A stretch of DNA of 64,000 bases from Pseudomonas sp. Os17 (lineage in GTDB: Bacteria > Pseudomonadota > Gammaproteobacteria > Pseudomonadales > Pseudomonadaceae): NCBI RefSeq assembly GCF_001547895.1, contig NZ_AP014627.1, positions 2,483,501-2,547,500 of the forward strand. The letters run 5' to 3'. The notes under the pieces were generated by a model. The model worked only from the letters and a program-made list of their open reading frames with translations, searched no databases and had not been told where the DNA came from. Positions 9,688 to 18,430 of this stretch are shown piece after piece. Every line of letters starts with the position of its first letter. Positions within the stretch are counted from its first letter, which is position 1. A program made the translations under genes and the position numbers.

Positions 9688-10141
9688 TGTAGCCGCTGCC
9701 GAGCGTCAGCGAGGCTGCGCGAAGGCCCGCAGGGCCTTGCTTGGCGATCTCCCGTCGGAGCTCTGTCGGTCTTGAGAACGCCGCGTCCCTACGGGCCGTT
9801 CGCAGCCTGCGGCAGCGGCTACACCACTCTCGGATCGGCATTGGACTGTAGCCGCTGCCGAGCGTCAGCGAGGCTGCGCAAAGGCCCGCAGGGCCTTGCT
9901 TGGCGATCTCCCGTCGGAGCTCTGTCGGTCTTGAGAACGCCGCGTCCCTACGGGCCGTTCGCAGCCTGCGGCAGCGGCTACAACACTCTCGGATCGGCAT
10001 TGGACTGTAGCCGCTGCCGAGCGTCAGCGAGGCTGCGCGAAGGCCCGCAGGGCCTTGCTTGGCGATCTCCCGTCGGAGCTCTGTCGGTCTTGAGAGCGCC
10101 GCGTCCCTACGGGCCATTCGCAGCCTGCGGCAGCGGCCACA
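9688..10141. repeat. Three tandem REP-bounded units, period 159 bp
   Basis: TGTAGCCGCTGCCGAGCG begins at 9688, 9847 and 10006, exactly 159 bases apart. Each unit ends about 135 bases later in the inverted counterpart GCAGCCTGCGGCAGCGGC, so each is a bounded imperfect palindrome (BIME/MITE-like) with a conserved core. Units are nearly identical, which suggests recent duplication or homogenisation. The same family occurs near 26.1 and 30.5-31.1 kb. Confidence 0.9.
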
Positions 10142-10153
10142 GGGGAGCGATTT

Positions 10154-10930
10154 TCAGAGGGTGCGAATCGAGGTGCGGATGGCCCGGGCGCATTCGATCA
10201 CTGAAGGCGCGAGCTTGCGTTCGGCTTCTTCCAGGGTCCAGCGGCTGCTGGGCACCACCACGTGCACGGCGGCCACCGGCAGGCCCTGGCTGCCGAGGAT
10301 CGGTGCGGCAATGCTCATGTCCCCCAGGAACAGTTCCTCCGGGTTCAGGGCGTAGCCGCGGCGCTGGGTGAGCTCGATCTCGCGCTGGATATCCGCAAGC
10401 TCGGTCAGGGTGTGCCGGGTATGAGCCTTGCGCTCGCTGGCTTCGAGGATCTGTGTGGCCTCGGCGGCGGGCAGGGCGCTGAGGTAGGCGCGCCCGGAGC
10501 CGGTGCAGTACATGGGGATGCGGCTGCCGATGGGCATGTGGATGGGGATGAACTTGGGCGCCACGAAGCGCGCCACATAGACCATGTCCAGGCCATCGGG
10601 CTCGGTGAGGTTGGTGGTTTCTCCGGTGATCTGCGCCAGTTCGGCGAGGAACGGGTTGGCCACGTCCACCAGGGTGTCGGCAGCCAGGTAGTTGTAGCCG
10701 ATCTCCATCACCCGCGGAGTCAGCTGGAAGCGTTTGGTCTGCGGGTGCTTACGCACGTAGCCCAGCTGTTCCAGGGTGTGAATCATGCGCTGCGCCGAGC
10801 TCTTGTTGATGTCGGCGGCCGCGGCGATTTCCGCCAGGTTCATGGTTCGTTGCGCGGCGTTGAAGGCCCGCAGCACTGCCAGGCCTTTCTCCAGCGACTG
10901 GTTGAATAGGGAATTGTTGTTATCGCTCAT
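10154..10930 (-). CDS. IclR-family transcriptional regulator
   Basis: A 258-residue regulator. The N-terminal winged helix (SLEKGLAVLRAFNAAQRTMNLAEIAAAADINKSSAQRMIHTLEQLGYV, about 12-60) is followed by an IclR effector domain (GSRIPMYCTGSGRAYLS; GDMSIAAPIL). It is divergent from an ABC importer operon, with a perfect dyad between them, so it probably controls that operon. The ligand is unknown but may be the imported compound or a product of the flavin oxidoreductase. Confidence 0.92.
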   Translation of the reverse strand: MSDNNNSLFNQSLEKGLAVLRAFNAAQRTMNLAEIAAAADINKSSAQRMIHTLEQLGYVRKHPQTKRFQLTPRVMEIGYNYLAADTLVDVANPFLAELAQITGETTNLTEPDGLDMVYVARFVAPKFIPIHMPIGSRIPMYCTGSGRAYLSALPAAEATQILEASERKAHTRHTLTELADIQREIELTQRRGYALNPEELFLGDMSIAAPILGSQGLPVAAVHVVVPSSRWTLEEAERKLAPSVIECARAIRTSIRTL

Positions 10931-10960
10931 GACAGTCCTGTCTGGCTATTTCATGTTTTG

Positions 10961-10979
10961 AATATCGGTATTCGATATT
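10961..10979. promoter_or_regulatory. Palindromic operator between the IclR gene and the ABC operon
   Basis: AATATCG (10961-10967) and CGATATT (10973-10979) are perfect 7-base arms with a 5-base spacer, in an AT-rich divergent promoter region 30 bases from the IclR start. IclR proteins commonly bind such dyads. Binding is inferred from position and symmetry. Confidence 0.55.
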
Positions 10980-11100
10980 TATAAATCTCTTTACGATTTT
11001 TGTAAATTGTTTATAGTCGGGTCCATGCCTCCTGCCTTCCACACCAGAGGCTATCCATCACGGACTTCAAACAATAAAACCGTCCAATGGGAGATTCGCC

Positions 11101-11865
11101 ATGCATACCCGCACTCGTGTCCTTGCGCCCGCTGTATTCGCACTCTGTTGTGCCCTGGGCCTCTCGCTGTCGGTCCAGGCCGAGCCGCTGTACAAGGTCG
11201 GGGCCACCGCCACCGGCATTCCCTTCACCTTTCTTGACGTCAAGAGCCAGAGCATCGAGGGCATGATGATCGATGCCGCCCGGGCCGTGGGCAAGGCTGG
11301 CGGTTTCGCCGTGGACATCCAGCAGACCACCTTCGCCGCACTGATCCCGTCCCTGACCTCGAACAAGATCGACATCATCTCCGCCGCCATGCTGCGCACC
11401 CCGGTGCGCGAGAAAGTGGTGCAGTACTCCGACCCGGTGTTCAGCTACGGCGAGGGCCTGATCGTCAAGGCCGACGACACCGGCGACTACCGCCGCATGG
11501 AGGACCTGGCCGGGGAAACCGTCGGCGCCCAGGTCGGCACGGTGTTTATCGACGAGCTGAACAAGCGCGGGATCTTCAAGGAAGTACGCGGCTACGACTC
11601 GATTCCCGACCTGATGCGCGACCTGGCCCTGGGGCGGATCAAGGCCGGTTTCGCCGACCGGCCGATCCTCGCCTACCAACTGGCCCAGGGCACCCAGAAC
11701 AAGGTGCGGCTGGTCAAGGGCTACCAGCCGGTGGTCATGGGCGATGTGTGCCTGATCGTGCGCAAGGGCGATGCCCAGACCCTGGCCGAGGTCAATCGCG
11801 GGATCGCCGCGATCAAGGCCGACGGCACCCTGGAGCGCATCATCGAGCGCTGGAAGCTCAACTGA
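11101..11865 (+). CDS. ABC transporter periplasmic amino-acid-type binding protein
   Basis: A 254-residue extracellular solute-binding protein family 3 member. A Sec signal peptide (HTRTRVLAPAVFALCCALGLSLSVQA) precedes a mature domain with KVGATATGIPFTFLD, GMMIDAARAVGKAGGF and EDLAGETVGAQVGT, typical of polar amino-acid binding proteins. It is the first gene of a binding protein-permease-ATPase-oxidoreductase operon divergent from the IclR gene. The ligand is likely a small amino acid or amine and is not specified by sequence. Confidence 0.92.
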   Translation: MHTRTRVLAPAVFALCCALGLSLSVQAEPLYKVGATATGIPFTFLDVKSQSIEGMMIDAARAVGKAGGFAVDIQQTTFAALIPSLTSNKIDIISAAMLRTPVREKVVQYSDPVFSYGEGLIVKADDTGDYRRMEDLAGETVGAQVGTVFIDELNKRGIFKEVRGYDSIPDLMRDLALGRIKAGFADRPILAYQLAQGTQNKVRLVKGYQPVVMGDVCLIVRKGDAQTLAEVNRGIAAIKADGTLERIIERWKLN

Positions 11866-11925
11866 TCCAGTCGCGGCCCGGCACCTGGCCCGGGTCCCTT
11901 TCTTGCTGATTAAACGGGTCTCTCC

Positions 11926-12582
11926 ATGTTTCTCCAGAACGCTCTGGACTTCCTGCCCATTCTATTGAAAGGCGCAGTGGTCACCCTGCAGGTCACCGTT
12001 GGCTCATTCGTGCTCAGTTCGCTGATCGGCCTGGTCTTCGCCTTGATGATGGTGTCCAAGGTGCGCTCGGTGGCGTTGTTCGCCATCGGCGTGGTCAACG
12101 TCATTCGCGGGCTGCCGATCATCGTCCAGCTGTTTTACATCTACTTCGTACTGCCGGATTTCGGCATCCAGCTCACCGCCATGCAGGCCGGGGTGATCGG
12201 CCTGGGCATCGCCTACTCGGCGTACCAGGCGGAAAACTTCCGCGCCGGCATCCAGGCCATTCACCAGGGGCAGATCGAGGCCGCCGAATCCATCGGCATG
12301 CGCGGGCCGATGATCATGCGTCGGGTGGTGCTGCCCCAGGCCCTGCGCATCGCCTTGCCGCCCTACGGCAACACCCTGGTGATGATGCTCAAGGATTCGT
12401 CCCTGGTGTCCACCATCACCGTGGCCGAGATGACCCGGGCCGGGCAACTGATTGCGTCCTCGACCTTCGAGAACATGACCGTCTACACCCTGGTGGCCTT
12501 GCTCTACCTGGCCCTGAGCCTGCCGCTGTCCTTTGCCCTGCGCCGCCTGGAGGCGCGCATCAGCACCCGGAGAAAGCCATGA
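11926..12582 (+). CDS. ABC transporter permease, polar amino-acid type
   Basis: A 218-residue HisM/GlnP-type permease with hydrophobic spans and the EAA cytoplasmic loop (IEAAESIGMRGPMIMRRVVLPQALRIALPP). This contacts the ATPase. INVIRGLPIIVQLF-type sequence near residues 60-75 is typical of the family. Its stop overlaps the ATPase start (ATGA), so translation is coupled. Only one permease is present, implying a homodimeric channel or a partner encoded elsewhere. Confidence 0.92.
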   Translation: MFLQNALDFLPILLKGAVVTLQVTVGSFVLSSLIGLVFALMMVSKVRSVALFAIGVVNVIRGLPIIVQLFYIYFVLPDFGIQLTAMQAGVIGLGIAYSAYQAENFRAGIQAIHQGQIEAAESIGMRGPMIMRRVVLPQALRIALPPYGNTLVMMLKDSSLVSTITVAEMTRAGQLIASSTFENMTVYTLVALLYLALSLPLSFALRRLEARISTRRKP

Positions 12583-13325
12583 TCCAGATCAAGGGCGTAC
12601 ACAAGAGCTTTGGCAACGTGGCGGTGCTCGAAGGCATCGACCTTGAGGTGCGCAGCGGCGAGGTGGTGTGCCTGATCGGCCCCTCGGGGTCCGGCAAGTC
12701 GACCCTGCTGCGCTGTATCAACGGCCTGGAAAGCTACGAGCAGGGCGACATCCTGGTGAGCGGGGCGCGGGTCGAGCGGCAGGCCAAGAGCATCCACGAG
12801 CTGCGTACCCGGGTGGCCATGGTGTTCCAGCGCTTCAACCTGTTCCCCCATCGCACGGCGTTGCAGAACGTCACCGAGGGGCCGATCTACGTCAAGAAGC
12901 AGGACCCCCGGCAAGCACGCCTGCGGGCCGAGGCCCTGCTGGAAAAGGTCGGCCTGGCCCATCGCATGCACGCCTACCCGGACGAGCTCTCCGGCGGACA
13001 GCAGCAACGGGTGGCGATTGCCCGGGCACTGGCCATGGACCCGGAGGCGATTCTCTTCGACGAGCCCACTTCAGCGCTGGACCCGGAACTGGTGGGCGAG
13101 GTGCTGGCGGTGATGCGCAAGCTGGCCGACGAAGGCATGACCATGATCGTGGTCACCCATGAAATGGGTTTTGCCCAGGACGTGGCGGACCAGGTGTGCT
13201 TCCTTCACAGCGGGCGCATCGTCGAGGCCGGGCCGGCGCGCACCGTGCTCAGCACCCCGAGCCACCCGCGCACCCAGGACTTCCTGCGGCGCCTGCTCAA
13301 CCAGGGTGCGGAGGTGCAGGCATGA
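12579..13325 (+). CDS. ABC transporter ATP-binding protein, polar amino-acid type
   Basis: A 248-residue GlnQ/HisP-type ATPase with Walker A GPSGSGKST (about 33-41), the Q-loop in AMVFQRFNLFPH, signature LSGGQQQR and Walker B ILFDEPTSALDPE, followed by the H-loop (VTHEMGFA). It overlaps the permease by four bases at its start and the oxidoreductase by four at its end (ATGA in both cases). This indicates a tightly coupled operon that energises import. Confidence 0.95.
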   Translation: MIQIKGVHKSFGNVAVLEGIDLEVRSGEVVCLIGPSGSGKSTLLRCINGLESYEQGDILVSGARVERQAKSIHELRTRVAMVFQRFNLFPHRTALQNVTEGPIYVKKQDPRQARLRAEALLEKVGLAHRMHAYPDELSGGQQQRVAIARALAMDPEAILFDEPTSALDPELVGEVLAVMRKLADEGMTMIVVTHEMGFAQDVADQVCFLHSGRIVEAGPARTVLSTPSHPRTQDFLRRLLNQGAEVQA

Positions 13326-14611
13326 GTGCGTCCCAGCCTCTGCGCATGCCGCCCTCGCTGTGGGCGGCCACGGCCATGCCGGCCGAGCACACCCCGGCGC
13401 TGACCGAGGACCGGGAGGTCGATGTGGCGATTGTCGGCGCCGGCTACACCGGGCTGGTGAGTGCCCTGCGCCTGGCCCAGAGCGGTGCCCGTGTCTGTGT
13501 ACTGGATGCCGGCGAGCCCGGCTGGGGCGCCTCCGGGCGCAATGGCGGGCAGGTGATCCCCGGGCTCAAGTTCGACCCCGAGCAACTGCTGGCCAAATTC
13601 GGCCAGGTGCGGGGAGAGGCGCTGATCGAAGCCGTGGGCTCGGCGGCCGATGAAGTGTTCGAGCTGATCAAGGAACACCGCATTCGCTGCGACGCCACGC
13701 GCAAGGGCTGGATTCAGCCGGCGTTTTCCGGCGCGGCGATGCGCACCCTGGAGCAGCGCGCCGAGCAGTGGCGCCAGCGCGGCGTGGCCGTGGAGTTGCT
13801 GGACAAGGCGGCGGTGAGCCAGCGCATCGGCAGCCCGCAATACCTGGGTGGCTGGGTCGACCCTCGGGCCGGCAGCCTGCACCCGCTGAACTATGCCCGG
13901 GGGCTGGCCCGGGTGGCGATGGGGCTGGGGGTGAGCATTCACGGCCAGAGCCGGGTCCGGCAACTGCAGCGCGACGGCGGGCGCTGGACCCTGGAAACCG
14001 ACTGTGGCGCGCGGGTGCGCGCCCCGAAGGTGCTGCTGGCCACCAATGGCTACACCGACGACCTGTGGCCGGGGCTGCGCCAGACGGTGATCGCCGCCAA
14101 CAGTTTCATCATCGCCACCCGGCCACTGCCCGCCGAGCTGCGCCAGAGCATCCTGCCGGGCGGCGAGGTGTGTTCCGATGCCCGGCGCCTGCTGCTGTAT
14201 TTCAAGCAGGACGCCCAGGGGCGCCTGCTGCTGGGCGGGCGCGGACCGTTTTCCGAACCGCGCCGGGATGCCGATTGGAACCATCTGGAGCGCTCGTTGC
14301 TGAACCTGTTTCCCCAGTTGGCGGGCACCCCCATCGAGTACCGCTGGAGCGGGCGCGTGGCCCTGACCCCGAGCTTTCTGCCGCAGTTGCACGAACCGGC
14401 GCCGGGGCTGTCGATCCTGCTGGGCTATAACGGGCGCGGCATTGCCTTGTCGACCCTGCTGGGCAAGCACCTGGCGGCGCGGCTGACGGGAGCGGGGCAG
14501 GCCTTTCCGTTTCCGCTCACGCCCGTGCGGCCGATTCCGCTGCATGGCCTGCAACGCCTCTACCTGGGGGCGGGGATTGCCTGGTACCGGTTGCTCGACG
14601 CCCTGGGCTGA
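13322..14611 (+). CDS. FAD-dependent oxidoreductase (DAO/PuuB-like)
   Basis: A 429-residue flavoprotein. The dinucleotide-binding motif VAIVGAGYTG (35-44) and the second FAD motif WGASGRNGGQV place it in the D-amino-acid oxidase/gamma-glutamylputrescine oxidase group. The C-terminal GLSILLGYNGRGIALSTLLGK is the usual FAD-closing segment. The ATG at 13322 overlaps the ATPase stop. Being in the operon of an amino-acid-type importer suggests it oxidises the imported amine or amino acid. The substrate is not known. Confidence 0.88.
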   Translation: MSASQPLRMPPSLWAATAMPAEHTPALTEDREVDVAIVGAGYTGLVSALRLAQSGARVCVLDAGEPGWGASGRNGGQVIPGLKFDPEQLLAKFGQVRGEALIEAVGSAADEVFELIKEHRIRCDATRKGWIQPAFSGAAMRTLEQRAEQWRQRGVAVELLDKAAVSQRIGSPQYLGGWVDPRAGSLHPLNYARGLARVAMGLGVSIHGQSRVRQLQRDGGRWTLETDCGARVRAPKVLLATNGYTDDLWPGLRQTVIAANSFIIATRPLPAELRQSILPGGEVCSDARRLLLYFKQDAQGRLLLGGRGPFSEPRRDADWNHLERSLLNLFPQLAGTPIEYRWSGRVALTPSFLPQLHEPAPGLSILLGYNGRGIALSTLLGKHLAARLTGAGQAFPFPLTPVRPIPLHGLQRLYLGAGIAWYRLLDALG

Positions 14612-15286
14612 TCAGCTCGGGCAATCCTGCTCGCCGCCGTCCAGGCCCTGCTTGTAGCTCTGGCTGTGCAGGCTGGCCTTGCCGTTGCGCCAGGTCAGGG
14701 TCAGCACGTACAGCGAGTCGAAGTCGCTGGAGGCCCAGTCCTCGGTGATCGGGCGCTTCTGGCCCACGGCCTCTTCGGCGACCTTGTTGATCAGCTCCGG
14801 CAGGTAACCGTGGGACCAGGCGGTGTAGATGATCGCGTTGTGGTAGCGGTCGTGCAGCAGCTCGTCCGCCAGGTCGCTGGTGTCGTTGGCGGCAAAATCG
14901 ATGTTCACCGGCAGGCCGAGCTTGATGGCGCTGGGGCTGATGGTCATCAGGGGGCGGATGTAGCTGTAGGAGTTGTCCAGCTCGCCTTCCTCGACATTGC
15001 GCGTCGGGTCGGCGGCGAACACGTACTGCGCCTTGCCGAATTTTTCCGGCAGCAACGTGGCCAGGTCCAGGGCCCGGTTCAGGCCCTGGCAGTTGAGCTG
15101 GCCGAGGCCGCCGGCGGGCTTTTCCGCATGGCGCAGGAACACCAGGGTCTGGGTGCCGTCCACCGGTTGCGCGCGGCTGACGCTGGACTCCAGCGACAGG
15201 CACAGGGCACTGCCCAGCAACAGGGCGGGCAGCGGCAGGTAGCGGCGGTGCTTGAAGGAGCGGGCAAGGCGGCGGAGCAGTTTCAT
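14612..15286 (-). CDS. Exported histidine phosphatase family protein
   Basis: A 224-residue protein with a basic N-terminus and a signal-like hydrophobic stretch (RYLPLPALLLGSALCLSLESSVSRAQ). The phosphatase motif LVFLRHAEKP gives the phospho-accepting His, and a second catalytic His is probably in AWSHGYLP. The protein is likely periplasmic or membrane-anchored. Its stop codon abuts that of the oxidoreductase, tail to tail with no gap. The substrate is unknown. Confidence 0.8.
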   Translation of the reverse strand: MKLLRRLARSFKHRRYLPLPALLLGSALCLSLESSVSRAQPVDGTQTLVFLRHAEKPAGGLGQLNCQGLNRALDLATLLPEKFGKAQYVFAADPTRNVEEGELDNSYSYIRPLMTISPSAIKLGLPVNIDFAANDTSDLADELLHDRYHNAIIYTAWSHGYLPELINKVAEEAVGQKRPITEDWASSDFDSLYVLTLTWRNGKASLHSQSYKQGLDGGEQDCPS

Positions 15287-15512
15287 GGCGTGGCGATTCT
15301 TCGGGGCAATGGGGCGCGGCTGACAAACCGGTGTTCCCTGTCATCGAACGTGGCCTGTCGCGGCCGTGGTTTCTGAGTCCCTGAACGGCATTTGGTTCGA
15401 TTGCCCGCAGCTTAAGCGCCGCATGTTGCCGATTTAAGAAAGCCCGGCGGATAATCTCCCGCCGTTGCCCCTCTGTGGCGTCGCCCCCTTTGATTGAGAC
15501 TGGAAGCCTGTC

Positions 15513-16217
15513 ATGAGCGATCTTTCCGCCTTTGCCGTTACCCAGAAATGGCCTGCGCAATTCCCCGAGTGGATTCAGCTGTACTCGTTGCCGACCCCCA
15601 ACGGGGTCAAGGTCTCGATCATGCTCGAAGAGATCGGCCTGCCGTACGAAGCGCACCGGGTCAGCTTCGAGACCCAGGACCAGATGACCCCTGAGTTCCT
15701 CAGCGTCAGCCCGAACAACAAGATCCCGGCGATTCTCGACCCCCACGGCCCGGGCGACCGGCCCCTGGCGCTGTTCGAGTCGGGGGCGATCCTGATCTAC
15801 CTGGCGGACAAGAGCGGGCAACTGCTGGCCCAGGAATCGGCGGCGCGTTTTGAAACCATCCAGTGGCTGATGTTCCAGATGGGCGGCATCGGGCCGATGT
15901 TCGGGCAGGTGGGGTTCTTCCACAAATTCGCCGGCAAGGACTACGAGGACAAGCGGCCGCTGGAGCGTTACGTGAATGAGGCCAAGCGATTGCTGGGGGT
16001 GTTGGACAAGCACCTGAAGGGGCGCGAGTGGATCATGGGCGAGCGCTACACCATTGCCGATATTGCGACCTTTCCGTGGATTCGCAATTTGATCGGGTTT
16101 TATGAGGCGGGTGGGTTGGTGGGGATCGACAGTTTCCCCGATGTGCAGCGGGTGCTGGCCAAGTTTGTGGCGCGGCCGGCGGTGATTCGTGGGTTGGAGA
16201 TTCCCAAGGTGGTTTGA
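15513..16217 (+). CDS. Glutathione S-transferase, YghU/YfcG (nu-class) type
   Basis: A 234-residue GST. The thioredoxin-fold N-terminal domain includes TPNGVKVSIMLEEIGLPYE with NGVK in place of a catalytic Ser/Tyr, plus NNKIPAILD and LFESGAILIYLADK, which bind glutathione. The C-terminal helical domain includes ERYTIADIATFPWI. YghU/YfcG proteins have disulfide-bond reductase activity towards glutathionylated or organic-hydroperoxide substrates. The gene is divergent from the histidine phosphatase; no partner is obvious. Confidence 0.92.
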   Translation: MSDLSAFAVTQKWPAQFPEWIQLYSLPTPNGVKVSIMLEEIGLPYEAHRVSFETQDQMTPEFLSVSPNNKIPAILDPHGPGDRPLALFESGAILIYLADKSGQLLAQESAARFETIQWLMFQMGGIGPMFGQVGFFHKFAGKDYEDKRPLERYVNEAKRLLGVLDKHLKGREWIMGERYTIADIATFPWIRNLIGFYEAGGLVGIDSFPDVQRVLAKFVARPAVIRGLEIPKVV

Positions 16218-16264
16218 GGTGTTTTTTTAGGGGGGCGCGAAGGGGGGCATCTTCGGTGTTGCGG

Positions 16265-17200
16265 GTGTGGCTACTTAGGGGTTTGCTCTTGTAGCGAGTG
16301 GGACGGGGTACATATCCGGTGCTGCGGTCACGGCCACTTAGGGTTTCGCCCTTACGGCGACTCACTTTTGTCAAACGACACAAAAGTAAGCAAAAAGTCT
16401 TGCCCCTCCATACGGCCCCTCGCTGGGGCTCGGGGTGCCCGAGCTCCGGCATTGCTCCGGGGGCCCGCCGCCAACCGGCCATTCATGGCCGGGCGGCGGC
16501 TAGCTCGGCATCCATGCCGAGCTGCCCCCTACGCAACGCCTACGCTCGGCCTGCTGGGAAGGGGCCGGAAGATCAAGATCAAGATCAAAAGCCAACGCCA
16601 AGGTGCGCATGCTGGTTCCCTGTAGCCGCTGCCGCAGGCTGCGAACGAGCGCTCGCGCTCGCAAAACCAGGCGGCGCGATAGGTCAGGAATATCGGGGAG
16701 GCAGGTTTAGCGTCTCCTGCGGAGCCGGTCGCAGCCTTCGGCAGCGGCTACATTAACGCGAACGGCAATGAAACAGGCCGCCGTCAGATTCTGCTTTTGA
16801 TCTTGCTTTTGATCTTCCTGCCCCCTTAGACACGATGGCCGAACGCAGGCATTGAGCCGTGGGTAACCCGGCAGGGATGCCGGGTTAGCCGCACTGGGCC
16901 ATGGATGGCCCATTGCGGCGGCCCACGGATCAATGCCGGAGTGAGGGCATGCCGAGCCTAGGCGAGGCACCGAGTGGAGGGGCAGGAGCCTTTGGTTACT
17001 TTGGGCTTTTCAAAGTGACTCGCTGTAAGAGCGAAACCGCCAGTGGCCGTGACCGCAGGAATGGATATGTACCCCCTCCCACTCGCTGTAAGAGCGGAAC
17101 CCCAAGTAGCCCTGACCGCAGCAGCGGATATGTACACAGCCCACCGCTGTAAGAGCGAAACCACCAACCGCCACACCCGCAGCAACGAATATGTACACTT
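16265..17200. repeat. Large nested inverted-repeat intergenic element
   Basis: This ~1-kb gene-free stretch is an imperfect giant palindrome. The left arm (about 16285-16410) matches the reverse complement of about 16970-17110, including shared GGTACATATCC, GCGGTCACGGCCAC and CTTACAGCGAGT-type segments. An inner pair of GATCAAGATCAA-like arms lies at 16565-16592 and 16791-16825, around a central REP palindrome. The right side carries three ~62-bp direct repeats starting CGCTGTAAGAGCG at 17021, 17084 and 17145. Short open frames here look like accidents of high GC. Confidence 0.75.
16621..16751. repeat. REP-bounded palindrome at the centre of the nested repeat
   Basis: The unit begins TGTAGCCGCTGCCGCAGGCT at 16621 and ends with its inverted counterpart, GCAGCCTTCGGCAGCGGCTACA, near 16751. 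It belongs to the TGTAGCCGCTGCCG family found elsewhere in this window but has a different core containing GAGCGCTCGCGCTCGC. Its position at the axis of the larger inverted repeat is notable. Confidence 0.75.
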
Positions 17201-17237
17201 CACCCCCAGCCCCCCACCGACCCCAGGCTCCCTCTAA

Positions 17238-18083
17238 ATGCCCGCCCTGAACTTCAAACAAATCGACGTCTTCAGCTCCACCCCCCTCAAGGGCAACCCC
17301 CTGGCCGTTGTGTTCGACGCCGACAATCTCAGTGACGAACGCATGGCCGCGTTCGCCACCTGGACCAACCTCAGCGAAACCACCTTCCTGCTCAAGCCCC
17401 GCGACCCCCGCGCCGACTACCGTCTGCGGATCTTCACCACCCTCCAGGAGCTGCCGTTTGCCGGTCACCCGACCCTGGGCAGTTGCCATGCCTGGCTCGA
17501 AGCCGGTGGGGTGCCCCAGGGCGAGGAGATCATTCAGGAGTGTGAAGTCGGTCTGGTGCGCATTCGTCGTCAGGGCGAAAAGTTGGCCTTTCTCGCGCCG
17601 CCGCTGCTCAAGTCCGGCCCGGTGGAGCCCGAGGTGCTGGAGCAGGTAGGCCGTGGCCTGGGCCTGAAAGCCGGGGATATCGTCCAGGCGCAGTGGGTCG
17701 ACAACGGCGCCGGCTGGCTGGCGGTGATGCTCGGTGAGCGCCAGCAGGTGCTGGATCTGCAACCGGACTACCCGGCACTGATCGGTCTGGCTGTAGGGGT
17801 GATCGCGCCCTGTGACCCCGAGCGCGATGACACCGAGGCGCAGTTCGAGGTGCGGGCCTTTATCGCCGGCGACGGCATGCCCGAAGACCCGGCCACCGGC
17901 AGCCTCAATGCCGGGATCGCCCAGTGGCTGCTGGGGACCGGGCAGGCGCCGTCGCGCTATCGGGTCAGCCAGGGCCTGAGCATGGGCCGCGCTGGGTCCA
18001 TCGATGTGGAGCAGGTGGGCGATGAGGTGTGGATCGGCGGCTCTGCCGTCACCTGTATTGAAGGCAAGTTTCTCGCGGGGTGA
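17238..18083 (+). CDS. PhzF-family isomerase/epimerase
   Basis: A 281-residue PhzF/YddE-like protein. The catalytic glutamate is probably in TNLSETTFLL, and ELPFAGHPTLGS plus GMPEDPATGSLNAGIAQWL are the family's active-site segments. The fold resembles diaminopimelate epimerase, but family members act on varied small molecules. No other phenazine gene is near, so the common label 'phenazine biosynthesis' should not be read literally. The start ATG at 17238 directly follows the repeat region; the promoter is not evident. Confidence 0.9.
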   Translation: MPALNFKQIDVFSSTPLKGNPLAVVFDADNLSDERMAAFATWTNLSETTFLLKPRDPRADYRLRIFTTLQELPFAGHPTLGSCHAWLEAGGVPQGEEIIQECEVGLVRIRRQGEKLAFLAPPLLKSGPVEPEVLEQVGRGLGLKAGDIVQAQWVDNGAGWLAVMLGERQQVLDLQPDYPALIGLAVGVIAPCDPERDDTEAQFEVRAFIAGDGMPEDPATGSLNAGIAQWLLGTGQAPSRYRVSQGLSMGRAGSIDVEQVGDEVWIGGSAVTCIEGKFLAG

Positions 18084-18157
18084 AGCCGCGGCAAGTTTCC
18101 AGCTCCAAGCCCAGCCCGGCGCAGTTGCCACTTGCCGCTTGCCGCTTGCCGCTCGAA

Positions 18158-18223
18158 GCTTGTTGCTTGTTGCTTGTTGCTTGTTGCTTGTTGCTTGTTG
18201 CTTGTTGCTTGTTGCTTGTTGCT
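18158..18223. repeat. 7-bp tandem repeat (GCTTGTT)n
   Basis: About nine uninterrupted copies of GCTTGTT follow degenerate GCTTGCC units, within the 347-base gap between the PhzF-like gene and hemB. Pure short-unit arrays like this are prone to slippage. No gene or promoter is evident inside it, although it lies about 210 bases upstream of hemB. Confidence 0.9.
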
Positions 18224-18430
18224 GCTCCTCTGTCTTGCGTCAGATGGTCGCAGGCCGGCCTGCGCGGGCCCTCGCCAAGCCCATGAATAGCGGGCCTGGC
18301 GCTGATTGTTAGCAGATTCGCAAGACTCTCTTGAGCCGTGCGGGTTTGTACCACGGCGGCTCTGGGCATAAGCTTTCAGCCTTTTTTCGCCATCGCTCGT
18401 GTTGTCCCGCGCTCAGCCTTAGGAAAAATC

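Noticed and set aside
16298..17152. Several 80-150 codon open frames in the 1-kb gap after the GST gene
   Set aside because: They coincide with the nested palindrome and REP unit, have no ribosome sites or motifs and exist on both strands.
17238..18083. Phenazine biosynthesis gene
   Set aside because: Only the fold family is shared with PhzF; no other phz gene is present in the window.
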